64,000 nt of DNA, from positions 12,085,186 to 12,149,185 of the forward strand of contig NC_049984.1 in assembly GCF_000003815.2 (NCBI RefSeq), written 5' to 3'. Below are positions 48,351 through 64,000 of this stretch, in pieces; the stretch's first letter is position 1; the number at the start of each line of letters is the position of its first letter. The DNA is from Branchiostoma floridae. Taxonomy: Eukaryota > Chordata > Leptocardii > Amphioxiformes > Branchiostomatidae. Made by a program: the position numbers and the translations under genes. The notes under the pieces were generated by a model. It saw nothing but the letters and a program-made list of their open reading frames with translations. It was not told the origin of the DNA and did no database searches.

Positions 48351-49758
48351 CTAGTCAAGTCGGACAAAGACAAAGTGTAACGTTACTGTTTGCTTCTTTA
48401 GTTGGGGGCGTGGTTCCGTCAGTCCCCGGAACCAAGTCACAGTGAGCGTCCTTGCCCTTAATTCGAAACGATTGAATTTTTCTCCCAAATCGTTCATTGG
48501 CCACCGAAGTTTGCTTCTGAAGTCAACAACAGCAGATACGTTAAGATAGAATAGACCTATAGATGTCAAGTTGACAATAGGTCAATTCTATTGGAACTTA
48601 TTTGTTGTTGTTAACTTGAGAAGGAATCTTCGTCAATTGATAGAAGTTTGAATAGAACTTGAGTATATCTCGTGTTTCGTATACAAATATATATGTATGC
48701 GTCTGATACATGCTCGCAGCTATAGAGGGCAGTACGATCGAGGTAAAGGGAGAGGTTTATCATAGTCATGGACAGGTTTCGACAGAGCTTGTCAAGTAAC
48801 GTTAGTTCTGATCACCACAATCTATTCGTGTTCTCTTTGTGATAGCCAAAAAAGAAGTTAGCGTCCACACATTCACATGATCGTTTGGTGACAACAAACC
48901 TATTTTGGGGACACGGATTTGTCCAGAATTGGATCTCGGGACAAAATGTGTGTCGGTGGCCTACATTCCGGACAGTAGAATTAGGTCAAACGTCGGTACG
49001 TCCAGAAATGAGAGCAACAACCTAAATGACAGAGAAGTACTCACTCATCGTGGGGGTACATTATGTAAATAACGAGATAAAATCATTCCTGTAGCAGTGA
49101 AGTGTCGATTTTTATGCAGCAGACATTAGAATATTCCGAAACATCAGTGTCAAAGGAAAATCATAACTTGATCTTACTTCCTTTTCCCTAAAATACCCAG
49201 CACCATTCACCCCTGTGTTGTGCTAGAGTGGTACAGTCTAAGTAAGCACCATGCTGATCTCTCCTAAACAAGATATTTACGGTTCTGCCCTTAGGTCGAC
49301 TGTGTGTGTTCACAACAACAGCACCTAGATCCTGGAAAGGTGTCCAAGGATAAGGAAAGTCGTTATAGGAAAAAAACTCAATACGGAAAGTAGTGAACAT
49401 CAGTAAGAAGATTACCAATTCTCAGGTTTTGGAAGGTGCGTGTCATTGTATTTTCTTTGACCGTTGGTGATACTAACAGCGATGTTTTATACATCTGGTG
49501 TATTATTTGCAGCCAGTAGGTACCCAACTTTTGAACAATGAGGCCAATTTTCGTGCAAAAGGCACCTCCTCAAATATGGGACCCCCGTTTAAGTACGGCC
49601 CGGCTTCGTGACTAATGATCTACATTGTAGTATGTGAAAATACCTACTTGCTGGCCATATACTAGTCATACGTATCACTCTTGACAGCCGCGTATGTATC
49701 TATGGAATTAATTAAGGTGGAAAATCACTAGCATCTTGTATGAACAGCGCCTGGTAAC

Positions 49759-49952
49759 GCTACGGTCACACTTGCAAACCGGGGCTTTCGGGAACGAAAA
49801 GCATAGATATCATTATCATAGAATATAACATAACTTACAGAACAAAATAGTCATCAGCGTAATTGGTGTATGTTCCTTGATGAAAATTGTTATTTATTTT
49901 TTGCTCCCGCAAACATCTCGGCCGGTCGTCGGATTTGAAATGTGATCTTAGC
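49759..49952. mobile_element. MITE-like element with GCTACGGTCACA termini, copy 2
   Basis: The left end is GCTACGGTCACACTTGCAAA, then CCGGGGC. The right end AAATGTGATCTTAGC is its degenerate reverse complement. Same family as 21828-21999; 194 bp, AT-rich inside, non-coding. Confidence 0.55.
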
Positions 49953-50668
49953 ATAAGCGAGGCTAGTCTAACGAGAGGCCATTACACATGGCAAATCATC
50001 ACTGCTTCGTGCTACAAATGCTACATCTTGTTATAGACACCATGCATTTTCTGCTGCTTTTAAGTTTTTAAAATACCAAAGGGGTTATACATCGTTCTAC
50101 TTTGTACCAAGCCATTCATACTTCGTACTAAGTGGTGTTCCTTTTTTCGGGACAGAGTACATTCCTCAATTAATTCAATGCCCAGTGCGCATTCGCCTGC
50201 ACTTTGGGACACAGCATTGTTTGCGCCGTTGAACAATATGCGCCTATCTCAGAGCAGATGTTAGTTCTGGCTTCGGGGTGTTTTCGCGCAGCGTGTTTTT
50301 TTTTTACGTCGCTCGTCCTTCGTGAAAACCCTACTAGAGAGACTTAAAAGACCGCATAATTGCATTTATAGCAAACCAGAGCGAACATTTGGGCATACTT
50401 GTTAATTGGACATGTTATTCCACATCGCCAAACAATGGTGTGAAATGTGTCCTAAATGTAGGTTGAATAATAACGTCACGTGGCGTATTGCTTCTATCCT
50501 GACGCCCCCTCTCTTTCCCCATGGTACGTCCCGGCACTATAAGCATCCAATCGGCGATGACCTGAGTGAGGTAACTATAGTACATTGTAGTAGTATATCG
50601 TATATGAACTTACATGTAGATCTCAATTGATAAAAATTTTTCTACCAATGCAGCACTGCTCAGACGAG

Positions 50669-53600
50669 ATGACACTGTGTATACAAGTTCTGTTGGTCGG
50701 CACTCTGTTACAGGCGGTGTTGTCCGCCCGCATCGTGCACCTGGTGCCGCCTTACAGCCGAGGGAGTCACTTCTCCGTGGCGTCCCGAGTGGCCGAGGGT
50801 CTGGCTGACCGAGGGCACGACGTAACCATGGTGTTACAAGGGGACGGTTACAGAGGCGTCAGTCACAAATACCGCGTTGAGAAGACCAAATCAGCCTTCA
50901 CCGAAGACGCAAAGGAGGCCAACTTCCAGGACTTTCTTTCTCACACTCTCGCCGGTCAGTACGACTCGGACATGGTGTCCAAACTCTTCGGACACATGGT
51001 AGACGAATGCCAAGCGATGCTTAACGACGAGGACCTTTTCCAGACCATGAATTCTTCCATGTTCGACCTTGCAGTTATCGACCCGTTCAACTTCTGTCCG
51101 TACATCTACGTCCAGCGGCTGGGGGTCCGTTTCGTGGTGTTGGACGCCACCCCGGCGTTTTTTAGCGGGCGGAACGCCTACCTGCCCTCTCCGCCGACGT
51201 ACGTCCCCGCCCTGTCCTCCCAGCTCACCGACAAGATGGACCTACCGGGTCGGCTGAAGAACACGCTGCTGGGGCTGGTGTCGTCCGCTATGGATTCTTA
51301 CATTCTCTCACTCTTTGATAAGCTCCGGCTCATCAATGGGATCTGTCCTGACCTGACGTTCGCGCAGATGATGAGCAGGGCGGAGTTTTGGATGTTCCAG
51401 TCGGACGTGGCGCTCGACTTCCCCCGCCCGACCATGCCCAACGTACAGTTCGTCGGGGGCCTGACGGCTCGGCCGGGCAGCCCGCTACCCCAGGTGAGAT
51501 CAGCATTTCAGATCTTTGATCTACACTGTAGGCTTGTTCTTTAATGCTTTGTTTATTCATATACATGTGCATTAGATCGTAAAATGATAACAGTAAATGG
51601 TATACTTTGGGGTCTTTGGGCTTCCCCTAAAACTTAAGAATATGAGAATACGACGTAGTTCCGGTATACATATATAAGCAATTAAAAAATTAACTAATGA
51701 AAGAAAAAAAATCAAAATTATCTAACAAGACGTCTATATAACTTTACATAGAACTCGTAGACATGTGAAAAACCATTTATCATACTTGAAAATGATTTTA
51801 AGGGTCAATGGTCTGTTATTTCACAGGAACTGGCTGAGTTCGTAGAAGACTGGGAAGACCACGGCGTGGTAGTGGTGTCCTTCGGCTCGGTCATAGACAA
51901 CATTCCTGACCGGACGCTCCTGGAGAAGCTCGCGGAGGGACTCGCCAGCCTGCACCAGCGGGTCGTCTGGAAGTTCACGGGCGTGCCGCCGTCCAACCTC
52001 GGCAACAACACCAAACTCATGGCCTGGCTGCCGCAGAACGATTTACTAGGTATATATTGCCTTCTAGCGATTGTTAGGTCAATATACTGCCTTCTAGCGA
52101 TTGTGCGGTCAATGACCTGCCATTACAGTAAGCCTTTAATTTGGAGCAATTACCAACTGTTATGTCTAGAGCTATACGCTGTTTCTTACACCGTACATGT
52201 ATATACGTGTACCGTTATCATGGTGAAAAAATAGACAGCTCTGCAGTGGGGAGAAAGTTAAAATCGACATGTCCTAAAATTGGGATCATCGCAATTTTCA
52301 TATTTCCTAGAAACCTTTGTTTGTCGCACCGATGAGCCTTAGGGGACCCTTGGTCAATGTAAGCAGGTGGGAAAAGATGGACAAAAATATATACTGACTC
52401 AGTGACTGAGTCTGTTTTTCTTTTTCCTCCCTTTTTCTTGTTCACAGCTGGGGGTATCATAACATCCGCCCATGACTTTGCGCGCCGTATTTATTGACTC
52501 AACTATGGGATATACGACCAAATCCACATCCGCCACAACGTAACCTCGCTTTAGGGACACCGTAAAGGTTACTCCAGTTCAAAATGACCGATCGGTATCA
52601 ATAACCATTAACCATTTCGGCTTTCAATGGTACATGCATGTATGTACATGCATTGTATTTTGAACGAACAAAATCAATTACATGTATATCATAAGCTGTT
52701 CTACGGAAATATTCAAGTGCTTTGTTAAAAGCGTTTTAAACGGCTTCATATATAACTTCCTATTAGACATCGCGCATAGGGAGTTCATTGACCCACTGCT
52801 CTTCGCAAATTGCCTTCCAAAATGTCATTGATTCTTCTACAACACATTCCACAAGAACAATAGACCTTTTTATCTGGTTAAAGAATTGCTCTTCCAACCC
52901 AGGTGTTTCCAGTAGGGTTGTGTCTATATAAAATCTCTAATTGTTTTGTGTGTGCAATTGCAATTACCGGACATTCGAATCCTTCACTCACAAAACAAGA
53001 AAACAATTGTTTTGGCTCAAAAGGTGAAACGTAATGTGGTTAACGATGATTGACGACGTAATTGCGGGGAAGGCCAAGTGTTGTTTTGATGCTTCCCTAC
53101 CTGACCTCAGGTTGTCTCTTTATGTGACATCTTCGTTACACAATCCGCTACAACAGCTACTTTCAAAACAAAACTTGGGAAAAAAATCAAAATACATAGA
53201 AGTACGACGCCGTCAGAAGAGTCATACACCTCGTCCGGGTAAATACAGACTGACATAAATGAGGTGCACTCAAGTTCAATGCACTCAAGTTCAATGGAAG
53301 TTTCCACTAATATCTTATTCGCTCCCAAAATCCATGTCGATATTTTGAACCGCTCATTGAAAACTGTGCTTTTGACCAAGGGGGTTTAATCGATGAAACC
53401 TCTTTTGTTTGACAATAAATGAGGCTTGAAAAGTTGAACAGTGAACTGATTGCAATGATACCCGGGCAATGACCGTTCATAGACCCCGTTTAAGGGACGC
53501 CCGCCGTGTTTCCCAGGCAGATAATGAGGGCGTGACTCTATCAGTCCGTATCTATCACCTCGCTCAGGTCACTGGAGTTCATGTCTAGGTCGTCTGAGTT

Positions 53601-55636
53601 CACACAGCAAAACACCTGCCCAGAGCTGGGAGAAAGACTCATTTCCGACTCTGCTTACCTTCGCTAAGAGGGGGATGTTTTTTGGTACTGTTCGTCTATC
53701 TGTGTTTTTGGCATAACGCGAGAGGCTATGAACGGATCTTTATCATATTTAGTACGTAGCATTTTGTCCATTTCACACATGAAATATGTATACTCAGGCA
53801 ATAAAGAATTTTGGAAATGTTATGACAAATCACGAAAGGGCGAGAAATTGCATCACCGGTCTTGATTGTACTATCCTGATTGCGACCTGGGCATTAAACG
53901 AGATATTGGAAAATTCACGACGTTATGGCAGAACGACTTGAATGTGTCTCATGACCTACAACAAGGACAACTGGCTGATGAATAAAAATCCATTGGCATT
54001 CTCACCAGCGGTGTTTTCATTCACGGTCGCGTCAATGACAGACAGATGTAGAGGGGGCATCTACTCATCCTTGTTATTCATACTACGGGATAGGTGATGG
54101 ATAATGTATAAATAGCAGAATATGAGATATCAAAACCGGGAGTCCTGCTGCAATACCATTGAACGCCGCCAGGGGGCATAATGTAGTCATTCCTTAATTT
54201 TGACACCTATCAACATAGCAAATGTCATATTCAACTTCTGGAGTTACGCTGTCCATGTAAAATACAGTTAATCTTCCACTGCTTTCCCTGAACAGTACAG
54301 TATCTACATCTTCTCTCCGAAACATGCAGCTGTTTTGCACCAGCCCTTTCCTATTTCTAGTGAATGAGTGCTTACTCTCATCAATAGCAAATTCAACTCA
54401 TTAGGGTTAAGAACTACAATAAGACCAGAGGTATTAGTACTTACTCGCCTCTGTCCCCTGTTCACCACAGCCCACCCTCACACCAGGGCCTTCGTGACCC
54501 ATGCGGGAATCAACGGACTGTATGAGGCCCTGTACCACGCCGTGCCGGTGGTCGGCCTGCCCATGTTCGCTGACCAGTTCGACAACATGGCGCGGATGGC
54601 GGGGAAGGGCATGGGGATAACCCTGGACATCTGGAACCTGCGGCCTGAGCACCTGTCTGCAGCTGTCACCAAAGTCATCCAGGACAAACGGTAAGCACAG
54701 GCACAATGTTCAACCACATCATAACACACAAGATTGGATTATCTGACTCTCATTGTGCTGAACCAACTGACACAACATATGACTATGAAGGTTAGACATC
54801 CAGGTAAATAATGTATAAAAGCAATTCAAACTCTACAGCTGGATAAAATTGGAGATTTACTTTCAGATGTTTCGAGTGACATCCATCACTCTTCTTCAGT
54901 GTTACTAGTGTTAAAACTGCCACAACATTCCATAAAGAAAGTGTCCCATTGAATAGTAGCAAAGCTCTTTATTCAAAGATTCACAATAGCCAACATTTCC
55001 GAGACTGTACTCTAAGCAATAAATAATGACTGACTCTACTTCACACTGTAGCTAGGTGTCACTGCTGCAGTATGAAGAATATGGTCCCAAATGTGACTAA
55101 GTCTATATCCCCCTCATCGTGGTTCATTACTGGAGTGAATTTACTGATCCATACAGCCTCCTTAATCTGAGACCATCTTTTTCCATCTCTATGGCATTTA
55201 CCAACCTGAAGAAATTATTCAGGAAAGTTTTCCATTAAAAAGTCACAAATGCAAGTATTTTTAGCAAAGAATCTGTCAAGCAATATTTTTCATTTCTATC
55301 ATTTGACATTACATTTTTTTCTGACGCAGGTACAAGACTACTATTGACCACTACTCCCGGATCCACCGTGACCAGCCCCTACTTCCAGTGGACCGTGCTG
55401 TGTTCTGGATCGAGCACGTTCTCCGCAACAATGGTGGCGACCACATGCGCCCCCAGGTCTTCAACCTCCCGTGGTACCAACGTTACATGTTGGACATCTT
55501 TGCCATCATTGGCTCTTTCCTTCTAACTTTATTGTTAGTGGTCACTGTTGCACTGAGAAAAAGTGTGCTGTTGCTCTTCACTTTCGGTAACCTTCTGTGG
55601 GTGTCTCTGAAGAACTTGAAGCTAAAAACAGAGTAG
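50669..55636 (+). CDS. UGT: UDP-glucuronosyl/UDP-glycosyltransferase (GT1 family), complete, 4 coding exons
   Basis: Transfers a sugar from a UDP-sugar to small lipophilic acceptors in the ER lumen (family knowledge). Exons: 50669-51493, 51827-52049, 54471-54690, 55330-55636 (TAG); phases 0,1,2; 524 aa, normal for the family. The ATG at 50669 has a purine at -3 and starts a signal peptide (CIQVLLVGTLLQAVLSA). An ATG at 50648 would add 7 residues. Visible: His34 in RGSHF (catalytic base position), Asp138 in AVIDPF (its partner), acceptor domain to about residue 275, VVVSFGSVI, WLPQNDLLAHP, and the donor-binding signature with THAGINGLYEA (359-369) and FADQFDN including Asp384-Gln385. A membrane helix follows at about 478-500, and the C-terminus ends KLKTE, a KxKxx ER-retrieval signal. 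One small oddity is HAG where most members have HGG. The sugar donor and acceptor cannot be told from sequence. It converges on C5orf22. Confidence 0.95.
53685..53765. repeat. Dispersed repeat of the 'GGCATAACGCGAGAGGCTATG' type, copy 3 (UGT intron 2)
   Basis: TTTTTGGCATAACGCGAGAG, then GCTATGAACGGATCTTTATC and ATATTTAGTACGTAG parallels 43683-43835. Confidence 0.45.
54118..54260. repeat. Dispersed relative of the 45.3-46.5 kb array tail, copy B (UGT intron 2)
   Basis: ATGAGATATCAAAACCGGGA, CTGCTGCAATACC, CGCCGCCAGGGGGCATAATG and GCAAATGTCAT. The order matches 46296-46440 (ACACGAGATATCAAAAATTG ... CCGCTAGGGGGCCCAT). Confidence 0.6.
54787..54899. repeat. Dispersed repeat ending in ...CATCCATCACTCTTCTTCAG, copy 2 (UGT intron 3)
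   Basis: Full-length match to 28631-28744, from GAAGGTTAGACATCCAGGTA to CATCCATCACTCTTCTTCAG, with about one difference every 7-8 bases. Confidence 0.7.
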
Positions 55637-55668
55637 TTCACAGTACGTACTAAGATAACGTGATGTTC

Positions 55669-55674
55669 TTTAAT
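55669..55674 (-). terminator. Candidate polyadenylation signal for C5orf22
   Basis: TTTAAT on the plus strand (ATTAAA on the minus strand) lies about 160 bp past the C5orf22 stop at 55833 and only 33 bp beyond the UGT stop. A canonical AATAAA at 55533-55528 is the alternative; it would put the C5orf22 3' UTR antisense to UGT exon 4. Confidence 0.35.
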
Positions 55675-55832
55675 GTTTAAGCCAAGTCATTGCCAGTATG
55701 ATACCTCTTAGGCAGTCCAGTCTCAGGGGACCATCTGTGCACCTCTGGAGGCTTGACGATATGATAATTACTACCTCAAGGATAAAAACAATGTATTTTG
55801 GCGGTACCTCAGGGGCGGAGCCATTACTACTC

Positions 55833-59993
<4,161 letters not shown>

Positions 59994-60364
59994 TATTCTA
60001 TGTCACACTACACCAACAAATCAGTAATAAGGTCTCTGAAATAACTCAAATTGGCAAAATCATCGTCTTTCAAAACTTTAATTTGTCCGCCATTTTGATC
60101 ACGGCATGATGGGAATTCTATATGACTATGCCACTAAGACACAGGGGTGTCCATGTTGTAGATGTTTTATACATAATACATTGCGTTACCTTTACAACGA
60201 CTATATTGCCATTAAAAGTGTTCAACATTAATAAGACCTAAACCGAAGAAAAAATAAACTTAATTTTGTTGCACAACCCATTGTTATTGTATTAGCAATA
60301 TATAGTAACTTAAAACTTGGTCGTGCACCCAAGATGAACCGGTCCAGGTGACACTTTATCCACC
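59994..60364. promoter_or_regulatory. Shared bidirectional promoter of C5orf22 and PRMT5
   Basis: The two start codons lie 371 bp apart, pointing away from each other. Between them are a YY1-like site (CCGCCATTTTG at 60088-60098) and GCATGATGGGAATTCT (60104-60119). The reverse complement of the latter, AGAATTCCCATCATGC, resembles the ZNF143/THAP11 site common in vertebrate housekeeping promoters. No TATA box is placed sensibly for either gene. The YY1-like site also contains an upstream ATG for C5orf22 (60093, a 7-codon uORF ending TGA at 60070) if transcription starts that far out. Confidence 0.6.
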
Positions 60365-63300
60365 ATGGCGCGCCGTGACCGAGTGTCTGTCGGCAGAGAC
60401 CTTCATTACGTTCCCGATATCACCTCTTCTCTGGAGTCTGCATCCAACAATGGGTAAGAAATACATTCTTCATATATCTTAGACAAGTTTTAGCGAAGTA
60501 TTGTTTGAGTTTCTGGTGAACTTTCGTCTAAAATGTGTTTAGTCTATCTCCTTGCCGGTAAGCTTTTGTGCATGAGAAGCACGTGCTTTTACATACATCG
60601 TGCTCGATAACAGAAAATTATGAGTCTGACAACAACCCTGTTATATTTTTGCAGAACCCCGCTCACTGTAATGTATTGTTCGTGCCTTTGGTGTTCCCTT
60701 AGCTGCCTACTTACAATATATTGACGATTATACATAAAATCGACCCCCACCCCGTTCATGATACAGCAACTTGAATGAGCAAGTTTAGTCTATTTCAAGG
60801 ACGCAGTTGGTGGCTTTTTTGTAAACTTATTACACTGGACATTCACCAAGGCCACATAACTTAAGATGCTGTCGTCAAAAAGTACTTTCTTTAATAATAG
60901 TCTTTCTTACATATCTTTTAAGTTTCACGGTGTAGTTCAACCATTGATATATTTTTTAATACTTAATTAAATACTGAACATCAAGAAATAACCTTTAAGA
61001 CTCAGTATTCATTTATCATTGCTGACAGTTGTCCAATTGCCAGTGATATGATTCTGTACAATCTTCTGACAGGTTTGACTTTGTGTGCTCGCCCATTGTC
61101 CATCCACGCTACAAGCGAGAGTGTCTGGAGGGACGAGCCAAGGGTCGACCTGGAGCGTTCACCCGATCTGACCTGCTGCTCACATCACAGGGTCAGCCTT
61201 TTCCTAGGTTTTCTTTTTCAACAAACAAACCTAACATTGTTATTAAAGGAAAGGAAATCAAACGTACCCTGGAAACCAGACTTTTAGCCAGGGCCGGCAA
61301 AGAATTTGTGCGGCAGCCAAGGCAACTCTGCCCAAGGACCTTGACAAGCACACCAGGGCTTTGTCATGCATGGAGAGTTTGCTGGCCTAGCTAGACTAGA
61401 TTCTCTCCTGGCCCTGGCAAAAAGTTTGGTCTCCAGGGTAAATCAAATTCTACCTAGTCTAAGCCGAATGCTTTAGATGAAGCATGGTGCTTTTCCATTG
61501 GTTATACTGTGATTCAGCTTTGTCATGGCTTGGGTTTTTGCCTAAGCACACCAGGACTCCCTGCCCTACTGCTTCTTATGAAGCCTAAAATGTATGAAAC
61601 ATGTAGTTACAGCTTTATCATCAGTTTGAATCTTTAAGAATATACTTATGGAGACAGTGTCCTTGAATTATGTAGTTGTCTTTTTGAAAATAGTCAGATT
61701 ACACTCAGAAAACTTACCCTTCTGCAGATTGGAGTACGCTGATTGTGGGAAAGTTGTCTCCATGGCTGCAGCCTGACTCTGAGATAGAGTCTGTCCGCAA
61801 AAACTGCGAAAAGGTAATTATTGCATAAGATTTGCTCTTACATCTTGGGTTAAAGCTGCTTTTGCAAAGCATAAATGTATAACTTATTGAGTACAACGGT
61901 GGGCATTATCTAGTATTTTCTTTGAATATTCAGTTAAACCTCACTGTCCTGTACATGTAACTAACTAGTATAAGGACCACTTGGCAATATGACCACTTTT
62001 TGGTTGTCCCCTTTATAATTTGTCTCATTAACACAAGCATTAAGTTTAAGAATGCTGTCTATACTTCTATAGTGACCCCCTGTCTGGGTAAACTAGATTT
62101 TATCAGTCTCCTGAGTTCTAGGGCAGTTGTGACTGTGTCTGTCTTGTCCGTTATCAACCTTACACACACAATCAGCCAGACCATGACTTTGCAGGTATTA
62201 TTGTGTCCATTGTAGGCCCTTCAGCAGGAGCTGAGCTATGCAGCACACCTGAGTCTACCTGCCATCCTGGTACAGGTGCGCAGCACCAGGTGTGCTAACC
62301 TGGCCAGGTACATCCACTACCACATGATGGGACACAACAACACACTGGTACGTCCTCACCTCTCAACCCACCTTTCATATATATTTATGATACCCCCCTT
62401 CAGTTATTGTTTGTGACGATTTCTTAAGATATCCCGGTCAGATATAAAGGTGCTACCAAGATAAACAGCCCTAAGTTCTAACTGGATACCCCTTGAAACT
62501 GACATTACTGTGTTGGTGCAGACATGAGCCACTCTGACTCTCATTTACAACACTATTGGACATATGTCAAAAACCATACCTCCAATTCTCCAAGTATCCC
62601 ATTACACCACTTCTACCTTACATGCTGCCACTCTGCAATATTCACATAACTGCAGACTGACACCAAGACAAAAAATACCTCAATTGATGACAATACCTCC
62701 ATTTTCAGAAAGGTAATAACATCTTTTTCATGTATCACATCAGAGTTTGTCAAATTTGCTGTTTCTGTTTTTGTATGAATCAGATGTGGATACAGGTGCC
62801 CCTCCAGTCGCCTGATGTGTCCAGGGAGGATGTTATTGAAGGTGAACCTGCCGAGGACCCAGAGGACAACAAGTCACAGGACCCATGGGAGTGGTGGGTA
62901 CACATTATTCTCAAGAACTATTTATCTACCACTGAAAATGGCTTGTCCAGAGCACAGGACACATGAACTGGAAGTTGTGCTGTAGTACCAGGGAAAGCTG
63001 CCAGGTTTCTCAAAATCTGATCATTTCTTTGATTGGTCAAGACCTAGCCATACACATGTACCAAATTTTGTAACAATCCATCCGTGGATTCTTTGGTTGT
63101 GCTGTTCAACGATGTACAGACAAAAGGTATCAAAAACATGACCTTCTCAGCGAATGTAATGGCTGCCTTGTGTGAGCTGATGTAAAATTAGCCATGACTG
63201 GGTGAATATGTATGTGGCAATGAGGACATAATTTGTAAATATCTACTGTGATTACATTTATACGCTATACTGAGCCACATTACATTATCCATGTCTACAG

Positions 63301-63939
63301 TGATAGACTGCAGTATCTGATACATGGTGATAACTCGTGTGTCATTCTTTCCACAGGTGGAACACATTCAGGTCTATCTGTCATTATCACAAGAAACTTG
63401 CCCTCGGTGAGTAATCATTCTGAACAGTTATGATCTTTTTTCGTGTTTGTCATTGTGCCAAATGATATAATACATTTTGTATAGAATACATTTTTGGTTG
63501 GGTTTCAGTTTCATAGCTTTTTACTCAAACAAATGTTATTGCAGCTTTAAATGTAATTGCTTGCAGATGCACATGTAGAACTAATGTTAAGAACTTTGAT
63601 TAGGCTACAGTCTAATAGGATTATTCATGGTATGAACTGATCAGTAATGCGCCGCATTGTGGGGAATATGTCAAAGTTGACAGCCCCTTAAATATAAACA
63701 AAAAATGTTTGGACATATTAAGCATGGTCTAGAAAAGAACTGTTTACATGTAGGGTCCTTCACCTTTGACCTGTGCATGTGCAGTTCAAACTATGACCTG
63801 GCTAATTGTCATCCCCGTTGACCTTTAGCCTTGGAGTTGACCCCTGACCTGCCCTCTGAGAGCCAGCTGAGGAGATGGTTAGGAGAACCCGTCCGAGCTG
63901 CCATCATTCCAACCTCCATCTTCCTCACCAACAAGAAAG
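60365..63939 (+). CDS. PRMT5: PRMT5 protein arginine N-methyltransferase 5, N-terminal part (7 exons; gene continues past right edge)
   Basis: Type II arginine methyltransferase making symmetric dimethyl-arginine on histones, Sm proteins and others, with the WD-repeat partner MEP50/WDR77 (family knowledge). Exons: 60365-60453, 61073-61191, 61728-61813, 62216-62347, 62784-62893, 63357-63406, 63829-63939, continuing; phases 2,1,0,0,2,1,1. The ATG sits in an ideal Kozak context (CCACCATGG). The 232 residues visible belong to the TIM-barrel domain that binds MEP50: [74 protein letters not shown], an acidic stretch ([11 protein letters not shown]), [20 protein letters not shown]-type sequence, and [20 protein letters not shown], all matching human PRMT5 in order. 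The SAM-binding and beta-barrel domains lie outside the window. Divergently paired with C5orf22. Confidence 0.97.
62955..63170. repeat. Dispersed relative of the 45.3-46.5 kb array tail, copy C (PRMT5 intron 5)
   Basis: CACATGAACTGGAAGTTGTG, CTGTAGTACCAGGGAAAGCT, ACCAAATTTTGTAACAATCC and CTTCTCAGCGAATGTAATGG align in order with 48124-48350. Confidence 0.6.
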
Positions 63940-64000
63940 GTACATTCTACTCTTTTCTCATGTAAAACTATGGTGTTGTCCTTGTGATATTAACTATGGG

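Larger units (their letters stand above)
41352..50668. other. Intergenic, repeat-rich region between LAT gene 3 and the UGT gene
   Basis: About 9.3 kb between two divergently transcribed genes, without a supported coding exon. On the left, the minus strand upstream of 41351 carries CCAAT (about 41384) and a TATATA (about 41373). The TATATA is too close to the ATG to be a standard TATA box unless translation starts elsewhere. The middle (44.9-48.4 kb) is mostly tandem and dispersed repeats, listed separately. Open frames at 47038-47730 are read through a 151-bp tandem repeat and are not treated as genes. Confidence 0.6.

Noticed and set aside
50627-50647. In-frame extension of the UGT upstream of 50648
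   Set aside because: It starts at TTG, and an extra N-terminus before the signal peptide is not expected.

Overview
The window looks like intron-rich animal nuclear DNA, most probably from an invertebrate deuterostome such as amphioxus (Branchiostoma). It carries small-exon genes with GT-AG introns, clear orthologues of human PRMT5 and C5orf22, a tandem family of SLC7 amino-acid transporters, and many short dispersed repeats (MITE-like elements with terminal inverted repeats, SINE-like elements, ATTAATTATGCAAAT-type tandem repeats). The organism call is an inference from gene content and repeat style. No bacterial, phage, CRISPR or viral gene was seen.

Layout, left to right. Three SLC7 light-chain transporter genes lie head-to-tail on the minus strand. 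LAT gene 1 has only its first exon in the window (1-415). LAT gene 2 is complete in 10 coding exons (27770 down to 13722, 488 aa). LAT gene 3 is complete in 10 coding exons (41351 down to 34491, 501 aa). Genes 2 and 3 have the same intron phases and almost identical exon lengths, so they are tandem duplicates. About 9.3 kb of repeat-rich DNA follows. A four-exon UDP-glucuronosyl/glycosyltransferase lies on the plus strand (50669-55636, 524 aa). It converges on the C5orf22 (UPF0489) orthologue on the minus strand (59993 down to 55833, 8 exons, 433 aa); their stop codons are only about 200 bp apart. C5orf22 is head-to-head with PRMT5 (plus strand from 60365; first 7 exons, about 232 aa, running off the right edge) across a 371-bp shared promoter.

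Function. The LAT genes should encode 12-helix amino-acid exchangers that pair by disulfide with an SLC3 heavy chain; the linking cysteine is visible in genes 2 and 3. The UGT should be an ER-lumen conjugating enzyme. PRMT5 makes symmetric dimethyl-arginine. C5orf22 is a conserved protein of unknown function with two acidic motifs that resemble ureohydrolase metal ligands. No single pathway links these genes.

The gene models were built by hand: exon edges were chosen from splice signals, from reading phase and from agreement between paralogues or with the human family members as remembered. UTRs and transcription starts are not visible. Points worth a second look are the abrupt loss of homology in LAT gene 1, a GC-AG intron in LAT gene 3, Trp at the substrate gate of both complete LATs, a SINE pair with different heads and a shared tail, and the compact PRMT5/C5orf22 promoter.
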